From Macrosoma leucophasiata (lineage: Eukaryota; Arthropoda; Insecta; Lepidoptera; Hedylidae): DNA of 64,000 nt. Under the pieces are notes generated by a model, which was given only the letters and a program-made list of their open reading frames with translations, ran no database searches and was not told the origin of the DNA. The stretch covers positions 11,133,501-11,197,500 of the forward strand of contig JAWQUS010000032.1 in assembly GCA_036365455.1 (NCBI GenBank), in the 5' to 3' direction. This document shows, piece by piece, positions 1 to 10,800 of this stretch (the first letter of the stretch is position 1; every line of letters starts with the position of its first letter). The position numbers and the translations under genes are program-made.

Positions 1-1
1 G

Positions 2-763
2 CATAGCTTTCTAGCCGCGTTAAAACGCTTTCTCGCACGACGTGGTCCCGTACAATATTTGTACTCGGACAACGGTAGAAACTTTGTAGGGGCACGTTCG
101 TATTTAAAAGAACTTTATAATTTTCTTAACAAAGAATATCGTTCAAATTTTGAAGAGGAGTTAGTAGAAAATCGCATTACGTGGAGGTTTATACCACCTG
201 CCTCTCCACATTTCGGTGGATGTTGGGAGAGCATGGTTAAGGTAATCAAAACGCATTTATTTAAGGTTATAGGTCAACAGCTTCTTTCTTACGAAGAATT
301 AAATACAATTCTCGTACAGATAGAAGGTCTGTTGAATTCGCGACCACTGACCGCACTTAGTTTAGATCCGTCTGAACCTATGGCTTTAACTCCTAGCCAT
401 TTCCTACACACTGTTTCTTTAAATTCATTTCCTGCGCCAGACGTAGAACCAGATAAACTTAATTTGCTTCAGAGACACTCATTATTAAATAAATTAGTGC
501 AGTCCTTCTGGAAGCGATGGAAGGTCGAGTACCTCCACAACTTACAAGTCCGTCAGAAATGGAACACCCCTACAGTTCCAATCACTGAAGGAACGGTTGT
601 GGTCATAAACACAGAGAACGCTCCGCCCCTGGCGTGGCCTCTAGGTGTCGTCGACAAAATACACCCTTCCAAAGACGGCGTTACACGCGTGGTGTCGGTA
701 CGGACGACTAAGGGAACCTTCCTTCGTCCAGTGATCCGCCTGTGTCCTCTACCAAATCAGTAG
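2..763 (+). CDS. BEL/Pao retrotransposon integrase C-terminal part (5' partial)
   Basis: C-terminal end of a BEL/Pao-type polyprotein, entering from the left edge in frame (reading from base 2) and stopping at TAG 761-763. The integrase core shows the second catalytic Asp in YSDNG near base 70 and the third acidic residue in HFGGCWE near base 227. A DUF5641-like region follows (FWKRWKVEYL, then a small barrel-like stretch ending LRPVIRLCPL). There is no need for a local start codon, because the frame is open upstream of base 59. The gag, protease and RT parts lie outside the window. No stop interrupts the visible part, so the element may be fairly young. Family assignment is confident; activity cannot be judged. 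Confidence 0.9.
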   Translation, partial: HSFLAALKRFLARRGPVQYLYSDNGRNFVGARSYLKELYNFLNKEYRSNFEEELVENRITWRFIPPASPHFGGCWESMVKVIKTHLFKVIGQQLLSYEELNTILVQIEGLLNSRPLTALSLDPSEPMALTPSHFLHTVSLNSFPAPDVEPDKLNLLQRHSLLNKLVQSFWKRWKVEYLHNLQVRQKWNTPTVPITEGTVVVINTENAPPLAWPLGVVDKIHPSKDGVTRVVSVRTTKGTFLRPVIRLCPLPNQ

Positions 764-927
764 GGTGACAACGTTTTCGCAGTAGCTTAGGTTAAGAATA
801 ATAAACGCATATAAGTACATATATATTTATTTTAATTTTCCAAACCGCTCTGACATATGTTATTTTATTCGCATAACGCTCATTATTTCTCACATATTTA
901 TTTATTTTTTCTTAAAGACGATCCTTT

Positions 928-1370
928 AAGGCCGGGGGGAAATGGTGGCGCCGCTTTCGGCAAAAATCGCTTGTAATTATACTTTGTCTCATCGCACCCG
1001 CAATACCCATCATTACCTATCCTTTTCCCTCTCGTGCACTGTCGCTTACCGCCTCGCAAACCGCGAGGACGCGAGTCGCCGCCAAATCGTCGACTTCAAC
1101 GGACATACGTTTTTCGAAGTCCTCGCATTCCCGCTATCCCAAGTGTGTAGTGTGGTGACTGTTGTGCGCCTGATAAAACTTAACACCTAACCCACCGCGA
1201 GTGTCTGTGTGGTGTGCATTTGCTCCGGAAGGCTCTGTTGCCCGGGGACGCCTGGAGTTGCGCCAACGAGGTAAGTGCACGAGTTCCTTCCTGCTAGATC
1301 TCCTACATCTTCCGCAACCGCATGCCCTCGCGAGAGACAAGACAACGCTTACATTGATCTAAAACATACA
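928..1370 (+). mobile_element. Polypurine tract and 3' LTR of the BEL/Pao element
   Basis: A purine-rich tract (about 928-942, GGCCGGGGGGAAA) sits 165 bases after the integrase stop and is followed by TGGTGGCGCC, which fits the first bases of an LTR starting with TG at about 943. The right end is uncertain: candidate ends in CA lie near 1353 and 1370. The 5' LTR is outside the window, so neither LTR identity nor target duplication can be checked. Bases 764-927 are AT-rich untranslated element sequence. Confidence 0.6.
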
Positions 1371-1423
1371 GTCCACTGCCCTTCAGGCGTGCCGCTGAGC
1401 TACCTACCAGACATGCAGATCAT

Positions 1424-1605
1424 ATAGACACCCACACAAAGAGACCTTACTTATTATATCTTTGTGATAGTTATTACGGGCCCATACATTACGATCTAAC
1501 CGGAACACGATAGTGCTGAACACTACCAATAAGCGGTAGATAGATTAGGTAATGCGGTGGTGCCTACGCCCTCGAGCTCATATACTGGAACTCTACCACC
1601 AGTAA
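1424..1605 (-). repeat. SINE-like repeat family A, copy 1 (partial)
   Basis: Minus-strand copy of a family present about 13 times in the window. In sense orientation the family starts CTGGTGGTAGAGCTCC, has a short inverted pair GAGCTCC/GGAGCTC, and ends in CATTACATAAAAAA. This copy keeps the 5' half and lacks much of the 3' half. It faces copy 2 head to head, 40 bases apart. No protein-coding capacity and no clear Pol III B box were seen, so the class is uncertain. Confidence 0.75.
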
Positions 1606-1645
1606 CATTCTCGTAATATTAAGTCCAACGACTAAGTTTTTTTAA

Positions 1646-1937
1646 TGGTGGTAGAGCTCCAGTGACGGAGCTCGCGGGCGTAGTCACCAACGCATTACCT
1701 AATATACTTGCCGCTAAATGGTAGTGTTCAGCACTATCGTGTTCCGAACAGGTGGTAATGTACGGCCCTCTAATTTCCGGCACAGGGGCATAAACACCAT
1801 ACACCTTTGGCCTCAGGAGTGGTAACGCATCTGCATTTTGACCTTGGTCTTTGTGCGGATGTCTATAGGCTGCAGTCATCACTTAACATCAATGTGAATT
1901 ACATGTTTGTTTGCCACTTCCATTACAATAAAAAAAA
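1646..1937 (+). repeat. SINE-like repeat family A, copy 2 (near full length)
   Basis: Runs from TGGTGGTAGAGCTCC to the A-rich end CATTACAATAAAAAAAA. It is about 290 bp, the usual length for this family here. The A-rich 3' end favours a retroposon over a DNA transposon. Confidence 0.8.
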
Positions 1938-1992
1938 TACGTGTATAAGGCGTCTGTAATCGGAATTAAATTGGTTCGCTGTCTTGTTGAGA

Positions 1993-2194
1993 ATAAAAAG
2001 GCTATTTATTATTCAGGGTCCGGCAGAAAGGGTAGGTCTGGCCTCGCGCCGGTTTGCCTCTTACACTATCCGGTCGCAGTACAAATACACGGGCCGCTCC
2101 GGTCGCCCTAATTAGGGCCCTAACTCCCTAAATGTTAATACCCTTGCTATCGTACCCTAAATACCGAGCCGTGTAATAAGTCTATAAGGCCCCT
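1993..2194. repeat. TIR-bearing MITE family B, copy 1 (degraded left end)
   Basis: Shares long stretches with 33668-33885: GGGTCCG near the left, CACGGGCCGCTCCGGTCGCC in the middle and a right end reading CCGAGCCGTGTAATA. The left terminal repeat is eroded. Non-coding and GC-richer than its surroundings. The intact copy at 33.7 kb shows the terminal inverted repeats. Confidence 0.65.
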
Positions 2195-2462
2195 GGACAC
2201 ATGCAGCAGGCTGGAGGCTAGAACTAGCAAGCAAGGGCAGCTACCGTTAAAATCCTTTACTTTACAGTTTATTCAGTTTATTTCATATAATTAGGCTCCT
2301 GGAGAGTACTTTTATATCGTCATTTTTTTAAATTTACCTAAAGTGAATTACTATTAATAATAATTAAAATTACATAATAAATTAAATAGAAGCTAAACAA
2401 TTTTGTATAATATGGAAAACATCAATTGTTTACAAATTCCTCCATTTCCTAACTTTACTAAT
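2195..2462. other. AT-rich non-coding stretch
   Basis: No open frame, RNA gene or recognisable repeat seen; AT-rich filler between the MITE and the 5S-headed SINE. Confidence 0.5.
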
Positions 2463-2772
2463 TTGACACGTCCCATTGGTGGGCAGTGAGGCCTGGAGCT
2501 TACTCCACCACACTGCTCCAATGCGGGTTGGTGGCCAACCCGCTGTCGAATATTTTCAAATCGCCCATAAGGCCCCCGACAAGGTTTTAACGACTTTTAT
2601 CTATAGCAACCGGGACCGACGGATTAACGTGCACGGAAATGCGATTTAAAAAAAAATTAATTTTCCACTAGCGGTCACCCATCACACATCCGACAGCGCC
2701 CGTATCGCACAACCGAGTAGCTTGCTTGATATCTATCTAACCCAGCCGCAGGACTATGCGCGCTTCAATCGC
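2463..2772 (-). mobile_element. 5S-rRNA-headed SINE, copy 1
   Basis: On the minus strand the head begins TTGAAGCGCGCAT and then carries recognisable 5S rRNA words: ACTCGGTTGTGCGATACGGGC, then GATGGGTGACCGCT at about 2672-2685. These match the internal promoter region (A box, intermediate element, C box) of 5S genes. The body has CCGTCGGTCCCGGTTGCTAT and the tail CTCCAGGCCTC. It shares head, body and tail with the copy at 42.6 kb but is more diverged and has an A-run inside. Confidence 0.8.
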
Positions 2773-3082
2773 TTGTAATTAACATAATTAAACCAAAAAT
2801 AATTTAAGATTACATACCAAAGTTAATTTGTCATCAGTGAACTCTCTCACATGCTTCGAGGTCCTTCCGTTCGGTTCGACTTGTGTTTGAATCAATTTGT
2901 TCCCCTCTAGCACCATTAGAGATTTGACCTGAAATTGACATAAGCGTCCATAAGTTAAAGCCTTTTTTATTCTTTTTTATTTTACTCCTGTAGGCGCTAC
3001 GTCTCAAGGCGGCACCAGTGAAGTCGCTGGGCATTCGGCGAGCGTAGACGGTGCTCTCGGCCTAAATAAAGTAAGCGTTGTC
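2773..3082. other. AT-rich stretch without a supported gene
   Basis: Only short open frames with no recognisable domain. Nothing else seen. Confidence 0.5.
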
Positions 3083-3226
3083 TAAGGGCGAGATTCATAG
3101 ACCGCACTACGTCTTTACTTTCAAGCAAAGTACGCTTCAAACTGTCAAAACTCATACATTTCTGACAGTTCTAAACCTACTTTGCTCAAAGTAAAGTCGT
3201 AGTGCGGTCTGTGAATCTCACTATAA
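3083..3226. repeat. Hairpin (foldback) MITE, about 130 bp
   Basis: Left arm GAGATTCATAGACCGCACTA and onward (3090-3133) pairs with 3176-3219, and the inner parts AACTGTCA/TGACAGTT also pair. Almost the whole element therefore folds back on a loop of about 15 bases. Non-coding; typical of a non-autonomous DNA element. Confidence 0.75.
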
Positions 3227-3376
3227 GAGAGACCCTGGATGTCCGAACCTCGGCCACACCGCGCACACTCCGCCAAAACTCCATGCAAAACGCTTAATTT
3301 GGTCTCTATTACAAACAACCGGTGACGTGTGTTTACACGTGCACCGGTGTACGTAGCACGTAGAGAATACCAAACG

Positions 3377-3472
3377 TCGCCCATAAGAGGGGAGGAGGTT
3401 GGTTGATGCGGAGAAATCGGGCGGGACGTCAAAGTGTCCATTCTAAACGAACTTAGTGTTATTACATATTCT
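3377..3472 (+). repeat. Dispersed repeat C, copy 1
   Basis: About 95 bp starting GTCGCCCATAAGAGGGGA, repeated with few differences at 44011-44106, where it cuts off a mariner. The surrounding 3227-3593 is moderately GC-rich and probably belongs to a larger element, but no domain was recognised. Confidence 0.6.
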
Positions 3473-3593
3473 CTGCCTCGGCTTAAGGCGTTGCAGAGGG
3501 ACACATAAGACATATGTGATTAGGGGCGGTGCAACTTTCGCTCTTGTCATAGGTTGGTGATAACCGGAAACGAACGGCGGCGTCGTGTGACGG

Positions 3594-3945
3594 GTTGCTC
3601 ACTTCCCTTCAAAATGGTCGAGGAGAGCAATGGCTGCCACATGCGTCATACTCGTGAACGGGTGCTGATTGTAAGGACTGGTCTGTTGTGATTTGCGGGT
3701 GTTATTTGCGTATGTGTTTATATGCAAATATTTATTTGCCATGGACGTTCACATTATCTTTATTTTATTTTAAAATATTTGTTTTAAATCTAAGGTTTTG
3801 ACAAAAGAGCAACACGCTGAGTTTGTTGGGTAGCGGAGTTCTTCTCAGTAGTGCCTGCACTTGGAACTCTGCTAAGTAAATGACTATGATTATGACGCAC
3901 AGATTTTTCATTTTCTTCTATGAAGGAATTGAAAAATTTGATGAT
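3594..3945 (+). repeat. Dispersed repeat D, copy 1
   Basis: Matches the reverse complement of about 39118-39475: TTGCTCACTTCCCT, then ATGGTCGAGGAG, CATACTCGTGAACGGGTGCTG, and later GTTGGGTAGCGGAGTTCTTC. A short frame across it could be a scrap of an element protein, but no domain was recognised. Confidence 0.6.
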
Positions 3946-4544
3946 TCACGTTGAATATTATTATTAAATTGGTATTTATTAATACCTATTGGATTATTAT
4001 TATAAGTCATAATCTCTAGGTAGCTTATAACCCGACAATGCAAAAGTGTCCTTGTAGACTAATTTGAAATAAATGATTTGAATTTTGAACCAAGCGGATT
4101 GTTTGTCGAATGTTGTTATTAGTTTAAGGATACAACAATTTTAACGTTTGGAGTTTAGAAAGTAGGAATCCTGTAGGAAGGGGGTGAGGCCTGGATAATA
4201 TAGTCTAGATACGCCCGTGGATGTGAAAGTATGACATATATGACGGTTGTAGAAAATCCGCAAATACAATTTCTACAATGCATGAATCTCGCGAAAACCT
4301 GCGAAAACGTTATATTATGGTTATTGCAATATTTTCAAAAAAGAAAGACGTAAAAAATTTAAGATCTATAGGTCGGTATAAGATATTCTCATTTGAAGAT
4401 TTTGTCAGTGTGTGTGTGTGTGTGCCTCACATATAATACCTAGTTTTTTTTATTTGACATACCTACATAGCAATCTATACTAAAATAAAACTGTAGAAGT
4501 GTAAATCCTATACACTAAAATATTGAAAAAATAAATACCAGGGA
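3946..4544. other. AT-rich stretch
   Basis: No gene seen; contains a short GT run near 4409-4424. Confidence 0.5.
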
Positions 4545-5640
4545 TGTTACTAGATCGATGCCGAACACAAATATGTGATTAAAACAATTTTTGTCTGTCT
4601 GTCTGTTTGTTCAAGCATCACAGAAAATCTACCGGTCCGATTACGATGAAACTTGGTATGTATGTATGTATCTTCACGCCAGGTCCCTAACGGGGTAGGC
4701 AGAGAGTGTAGAGCGCCAGATAACCCGGTTCTGACAAACCTCTCGTGCCTCGTCTATGCACATGCACACCGATTCCTAAGACTTTTGATCCCACCATCAG
4801 ACAGAACTCGACCTATTTGGTCATGGTAGGTCAGTCTTGGTCTTCCTGGGTCTCTGCAACCATCCACATTCGCATTGTATATTTGTTTAGTCATTCGCTC
4901 ATTCGACATTATTTCTATATGCCCGAACCATCGGAGCATGCCTTTTTTCATTTTTACACCGATACAATCATTCACACAAAGCCTCTTTCTTACATCTTCA
5001 TTACGAACGCGATCGGTGAATGATACACCGCAGATCTTGCGCAATGAAACTTGGTATAGTTATAATTTAACCTTTGGCGCACAACACTGGGTTTTTGTCC
5101 CGGAAAAATGTCTGTTTGTCTGTGTGTATGTGCACGCTAATTTCAGAAACGGCTTATCCGATTTGCGGGTTTCACTTTTATATTGTGGTAAGCTTCACTT
5201 AACATTTAATGTTTGTTTCATGTCAATCAATTCAGAAATAAAAAAGTGACGTCAATTTAAAGAATCATATCGAATATTTTTAAACTATTAAATAATAAAA
5301 ATATTAAGTAATTAAACTATGTCATATTTTCTGCCACAGATCTACGGTAGACTCGATTGAAACCTATTTACAATTAAAGATCGTAAGAAAAATAATTGTT
5401 CTGAATCGAGAACATGTATCCTCAAAATTCGTATTTTTTGATAATTCGTGAAATAAAATGCCATTATGACGCACACATTTAATTTTTAACAAATGTCATT
5501 GAATTATAAGCGAAACTGGACAGGATTCGCAATTTTCAAAAATCAATTGCTGTTTGTTAGTTTCGCAACTGTAGTGTTTTTTTTTATCTTTATTCTTATT
5601 ATTTTTCAAAGCGATACGAAGTTCGCCGGGCCAGCTAGTT
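4545..5640 (-). repeat. LINE-tail-like repeat, split by a truncated RTE copy
   Basis: Contains TGTCTGTCTGTTTGTTC, GATGAAACTTGGTAT and the end GCGATACGAAGTTCGCCGGG, words common to 3'-tail repeats of arthropod retroelements and seen elsewhere here (7.4 kb, 36.9-37.1 kb). Bases 4660-5043 are a later insertion. Precise origin not known. Confidence 0.55.
4660..5043 (-). mobile_element. 5'-truncated RTE LINE copy with 14-bp target duplication
   Basis: Reverse complement of the 3' end of the full-length RTE LINE at 7820-11012 (its last 400 bases), with a small internal deletion and a 3' tail of ATAC units. The 14-bp ATGAAACTTGGTAT occurs on both sides (4646-4659 and 5044-5057), showing target-primed insertion. 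The coding remnant is the RTE C-terminal tail (KKGMLRWFGHIE) and is not a gene. Confidence 0.9.
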
Positions 5641-6185
5641 AATATAATAAAAACTTCTTATTAAGCACTATTAAGACATCAGTACTTTAATATAAATATT
5701 TCATAAACAAATTAGATCTAAACTACTTTAACTATAGAAGCCCAATTACCGGTAAGGTTCTTTTCGGTAACCAGTAAGGATGTCAAGGTGACATTAAAAT
5801 AATATACATTTATAAAGTTCTAAATCTACATTATTATATTTAAGATTACCTTAAAAGTAAAGGTTCCTTGTAATATATAAGTTAATTTCATAAAATTCTG
5901 CAAAGTAAGGGCCCATACCTGACTGCCGTAGTACGTAGTTTCAGACTAAAGGAATAATCATTTAGTCTGAGATGTAACGTTATTACACTTATTACGGTTT
6001 AACCATCTATGTTAATAACAATAAGATTTAAGCATAACAAAATGAGTAATTTTAAGTCAGTGAGTAATCACTGAATAAAGTCATTCACGCTTAAGTCATT
6101 CATCAATTCGAATATTATGAATCACGATTGAACATAAATGATAGATATGGCACTCGGTTCGGATAAGAAATTTTTATCTGATTAG
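5641..6185. other. AT-rich stretch with small hairpin
   Basis: No gene recognised. A short stem CAGACTAAA/TTTAGTCTG lies near 5942-5970. Confidence 0.5.
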
Positions 6186-6742
6186 ATCATAGAGCAACAC
6201 CGGAGGGGGGTAGCCATATGCAGGCTTTCCCCTCTGTCAAAGTAAAAGCCCAAATGGGCCTTTACCTGTCGTCTAGATGTTTTAATGTGTGCGTGAAATT
6301 GTTTCTGTATTTTGTTAAAGTCAAGGTGTGAGTTTCGTAGTAATAGATGATTTTTGTAGTGCGCGTATGTGTCGCACGTATTTCCCCCCGCAAAAAATGA
6401 CAGACTGTTTTGCATCGGTAATACACGCTATGGCTAAATTTTTTTTGTTTAGTCTTGTCTTGCCGTTTGTAAAAGAGAGTATGGAACATTCTGTTGATAC
6501 CTGTTTTTATTATTAAGTATTTTTGGACCATTATTTATTTCATTTTGTTTACTATGTCAAAGTAAACAAAATGAAATAAAAAAATATCAGTTGTTATTCG
6601 CTTTAATTTTTAATTTTGTAATTTGACCTATCACAAGCAAATTCTATTATTTCCAAGTGATTAAATAATTTTTTGTGTTTGAGTTTGAGTTTTGAGCTAT
6701 TCCCCTCCGGTCCGCCGAGACCGATGGGCCGCGTTGCTCTAT
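6186..6742. mobile_element. DNA transposon family E, copy 1, interrupted
   Basis: Outer parts match the intact copy at 60727-61022: left end ATAGAGCAAC with part of the terminal repeat deleted, and right end GACCGATGGGCCGCGTTGCTC. The middle (about 6440-6690) is foreign and resembles the 3' UTR of the jockey-like LINE at 60.3-60.6 kb (TATCAGTTGTTATTCGCTTTAAT). It also contains a hairpin with 20-base perfect arms (6534-6553 and 6561-6580). Confidence 0.7.
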
Positions 6743-6847
6743 GGATTAGATAGATACTACATACCCAAGGTTTTTTATATTATTTATGTACCTAGATATC
6801 ACAAAAGTCTTAAGATCAATCTATAATATCTATATTAATCTACCAAA

Positions 6848-6928
6848 GTAGTCTAGTGATAGCAGGCCAGTACTCGTACTACTACGCTGGGGTCCTGGGC
6901 ATCCTGGGTTTGATTCTTGGGTCGTAGG
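6848..6928 (+). repeat. Possible tRNA-like SINE head
   Basis: TCTAGTGATAGCAGG resembles a Pol III A box, and CCTGGGTTTGATTCTTGGG a degenerate B box, about 60 bases apart. No cloverleaf could be confirmed. The rest of 6743-7142 is AT-rich with nothing else seen. Confidence 0.35.
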
Positions 6929-7142
6929 ATATCAGAGATAACTGTATAAAATCCTTTATCTATGGTTCTATTGGGATTTTTCCATTTTCTGGATGTTTTC
7001 TAGTGCATCGAAGTTTGGTAAAGAGACCGCAGATGTCAAATATTATGGTAAAACATGTTAAATAACTAAGACTAATATGACTAATACGCATCGACGACAC
7101 AACGCAGCTATGGGAGTCCTAGGGTATATCCTATGACATGAC

Positions 7143-7320
7143 TTTTTTATGTTTTGGTAGTGGCAAACAAGCATGCAGTACACATTGATATTAAGTGATG
7201 ACTGCAGCCTATAGACACCCACACAAAGACCAAGGTCAAAATGTAGATGCGTTACCACTAATGAGGCCTAAGGTGTTATGCCTCTGTGCCGGAAATTACA
7301 GGGCCGTACAAACTGACCGT
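7143..7320 (-). repeat. SINE-like repeat family A, copy 3 (5' truncated)
   Basis: Keeps the A-rich 3' end and the part up to GCCGGAAATTACAGGGCC. The 5' half of the family consensus is missing. Confidence 0.8.
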
Positions 7321-7374
7321 TAAATCGTCATCGTATTGTAAATGTAGGTAAGTACCTATTTTTATTATGTAAAC

Positions 7375-7612
7375 TAGCTGTCCCGGCAAACTTCGCTGTG
7401 CCTCACAATGAAATAATGTGTCAAAGGTTTGATAGATATGGACTATTTGTATCGGAGAACAAAATTGTGGTTTTTACTATTTCCTCTCAATTTCTTCATA
7501 TTTTCTTACCTTTTAAACCTTCCCTGGACTTCCAAAGATCATTCAAAACCAAAATTAGCCCAATCGGTTCAGCAGTTCTCGTGTTTTAGCGAGACTAACG
7601 AACAGCAAGATT
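7375..7612 (+). repeat. Retroelement 3'-tail repeat F, copy 1
   Basis: Begins AACTAGCTGTCCCGGCAAAC and ends near GTTTTAGCGAGACTAACGAAC. The reverse complement of the same family lies at about 36870-37105. Very common type of short repeat in arthropods; probably a retroelement 3' fragment. Non-coding. Confidence 0.65.
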
Positions 7613-7628
7613 TTTTTTATATGTATAC

Positions 7629-7819
7629 TAGCGGCCCGCCCCGGCTTCGCCCGCGCTGCTCTGCTCCTATTAGTCATAGCGTAATCTAAGCTATCCTATC
7701 TCTCAAGTTGGATCGAATTGCACATGGTGTGCGAATTTTATTATAATCGGTTAAGTGGTTTAGGAGTCCATTGAGGACAAACATTGTGACACGAGATTTA
7801 TATATATTAAGATAGATAG
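7629..7819 (+). repeat. Retroelement 3'-tail repeat G, interrupted by the RTE LINE
   Basis: Starts CTAGCGGCCCGCCCCGGCTT and continues to TAAGATAGATAG, which is the 5' target duplication of the RTE LINE. The repeat resumes after 11024. Non-coding. Confidence 0.65.
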
Positions 7820-10800
7820 GGGGTCATGCCAGAAGCGTGCACGTCGCGATCCCTGCCAGTCCTTTGGGGCTACAATTCTGGCACGAAGTCGTACCGCAGT
7901 GCGGGTTAGGGCGTCCCCCCGAGGCGACGCGTACCGACCCGTCCCCGTCGGTACGAAAAGCGGCCAAAGCGGCGATGGGGACCGCCACCTGTCACGCCGG
8001 GCCCGATACGGCGGATCGAGGAGTGGGGAGTGCCAGATAGGCACGTGGAATGTGAGAGGTGGAATTTGTGAGAAGATGAATGAGTTGACGAACGTAATGA
8101 GTGTGAGACGCCTGGATGTTTTGTGTGTAACAGAGACTAAACGAAAGGGCTGCGAGGTCGAAGATCTCCCGGGTGGCGCGATGGCTCTGTGGGCAGGTGT
8201 GCAACAGAGCGATCATGCCAGCGCGGGGGTGGGCGTCCTTCTGTCCTCTCGTTTAGTCACTGGAGTGAAAGATTATGGTTTGGTGAACCCGAGACTAATC
8301 TGGGTCCGAATTAAATTGGGCGTCACTAGGGTGTTTTTGGTAGCAGCTTATGCACCGGTTAGCTCAGCGACGACCCAAGACCTGGAGAAGTTTTGGGAAT
8401 CTACAAGGGAAGTTCTCGATATGGTTGAAGCTAATGAAAGGGTAATTTTGTGTGGTGATTTGAATGGATGGGTCGGGACTAGGCGGCCAGGATACGAGGC
8501 CGTTCTAGGTCCATATGGTGATAGAAGAGTAAATGATGCTGGTAAGCTGATACTTGACGTATGCTTGGAACGAAGTCTCCTTGTGTCTAACACAGAATTC
8601 CGTCATAAGGACATTCACACGTACACATGGAGGAGGAATGAACAAAAAAGTATGATTGATTTGATCATGGTTGATAGTCGTCTTCGGAAGAGCCTGATGG
8701 ACACTAGAGCCTACAGAGGTCCCACTCTTGATACAGATCACTACTTGGTAATAAGCCGGTTTAGGGGTCTGTTCAAGAAATGGCGACATTGGCGTGTCCG
8801 TGTGCCTTTCGGAGGACTTGAAAGAATAAAGAGTGAAAAGTTACAAGACATTAGTGCAAGGAGAGTGTATGAACGTCAAGTCCGTGAAAAGTTAGACAAG
8901 GTTTGTCTTACGGACTTGGACGTGGATGAATGTTGGCAAGTTATGAAAGATAGTATGGTGGAAGTTGCGAAAGAAGTATGTGGTTATGCAAAGATACGCA
9001 AATCCTTGAAAGGGGATGCGTGGTGGGACAAGGAGGTGCAAGACTCCGTTGAAAGAAAGAAGAAAGCATGGCTGGATTATGTAGCATCTTTGCAAATGAA
9101 TAATGGTATGAGAGATGAGAAGAGAGAAATTTACCGTCGGCTCAAGAATGACACCAAGATTTTAGTGAATGAAAAGCGTGAGAGAAATAAAGTGGAAGCT
9201 GATGAGAGACTGGCGAAGAGCTTTGAGACTAACATCAAACTCTATTGGAGGGAGGTGAAAAAGTCTAGAAGCTCTTCTCCAGTTTCTGGAATGAATAGAA
9301 TAAAATCTAAGTTGGGTGACATTCTTGAGAACACGCAAGATGTGTTAAAACGATGGAGCGAGTATTATGGGGAAATGTATGATTATGCTCACAACCCTGA
9401 CGCCGGAGTTGCTGACTTGACGGTGCCGGCTTGTGAGGATATAACAATAGATGAGATTGTAAGGGCGATACGAAGTTTGAAATGTGGTAAGGCTGCGGGT
9501 ATTGATCAGGTTTCTGCCGAAATGATCAAATATGGTGGTGCTGCCCTTTGGGATTCTTTCTGGGTGTTGTGCAACCTTTGCTGGAGGTCCGGAAGAATCC
9601 CAAAGGATTGGCGGTGTGCGGTCATCGTGCCTTTGTATAAAGGCAAGGGTTCACGTATGGACTGCACCAGCTATCGAGCGATCAGTTTGATCAGTTTGGC
9701 AGCTAAAGTGTATGGGAAAGTCTTAGAAAGAAGAATGAAAGAGAAGTCCGACGGGTTGTTGTGGGATGCACAGGGTGGTTTCAGAACTGGAAGAGGATGT
9801 ATGGATCAAGTTTTCTCCCTCCGCAACATCGTAGAGAAGCATCTGGCTGTGAGCCAGAAGGTTTTCTGCGGTTTTGTGGATTTGGAGAAGGCGTTTGATA
9901 GGGTATTACGAAAGGAGCTGTGGGACATTTTGCCAGAGTATGGTATTGATGGCAGTCTGCTCCGTGCAATACAGTCCACGTATGTGGGCTGTCAAGCATG
10001 TGTGCGGGTAGATGGTAACATGTCACCCTGGTTTGATGTTAACATCGGTGTCAAACAGGGTTGCGTGCTTTCGTCTAGGCTGTTTATTATATATCTGGAC
10101 AAATGCCTCCAGAGGGTGAAGTTGATGGATGTGGGAGTGCGTATGGGTGACTTAGTGGTGAACTGTCTGCTTTACGCAGATGATGCGGTAATTGTTAGCT
10201 CTACACCATCTGGGCTACAAGCACTAGTCACAGTCATGAAAGAGGATTGTATGGAGAAAGGCTTACATTTGAATGTGGATAAAACTAAAGTATTAGTATT
10301 TGAAAGAGATGAACAGAGAACAAATGCAAGGGTAGTAGTAGATGATGCAGTGTTAGAACAGGTTGATGAAATTGTATATCTTGGATGTGCTTTTAGCAAG
10401 GATGGTAGGTACACCACTGACATAGAAAGAAGAGTGCTTGCTGGGAATTGCGTGAATGGAGCGTTGGGTAAGCTGCTAGAATCTAAACATCTCAGCCAGC
10501 GGGCTCGACTAGCCGTACATAATGCTGTACTTACTCCAACGCTTTTATATGGAAGCGAGAGCTGGGTATGCAGGAAAGAGCATGAAAGTAAGTTGAACGC
10601 GGTCGAGATGAGATCTTTGCGCAAGATCTGCGGTGTATCACTCACCGATCGCGTTCGTAATGAAGATGTAAGAAAGAGACTTTGTGTGAATGATAGTATC
10701 GGTGTAAAAATGAAAAAAGGCATGCTCCGATGGTTCGGGCATATAGAAAGAATGTCGAATGAGCGAATGACTAAACAGATATACAATGCGAATGTGGATG

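Noticed and set aside
4754..5249. Frames on both strands around 4.8-5.2 kb
   Set aside because: Remnant of the RTE C-terminus in the truncated copy and its antisense.
7820..7910. Complete HDV-like ribozyme at the RTE 5' end
   Set aside because: An 8-bp P1-like pairing exists but matching P2 and the catalytic joining segment could not be found; kept only as a low-interest hint.
10172..10786. 204-codon minus-strand frame inside the RTE LINE
   Set aside because: Antisense shadow of the RT gene; no domain.
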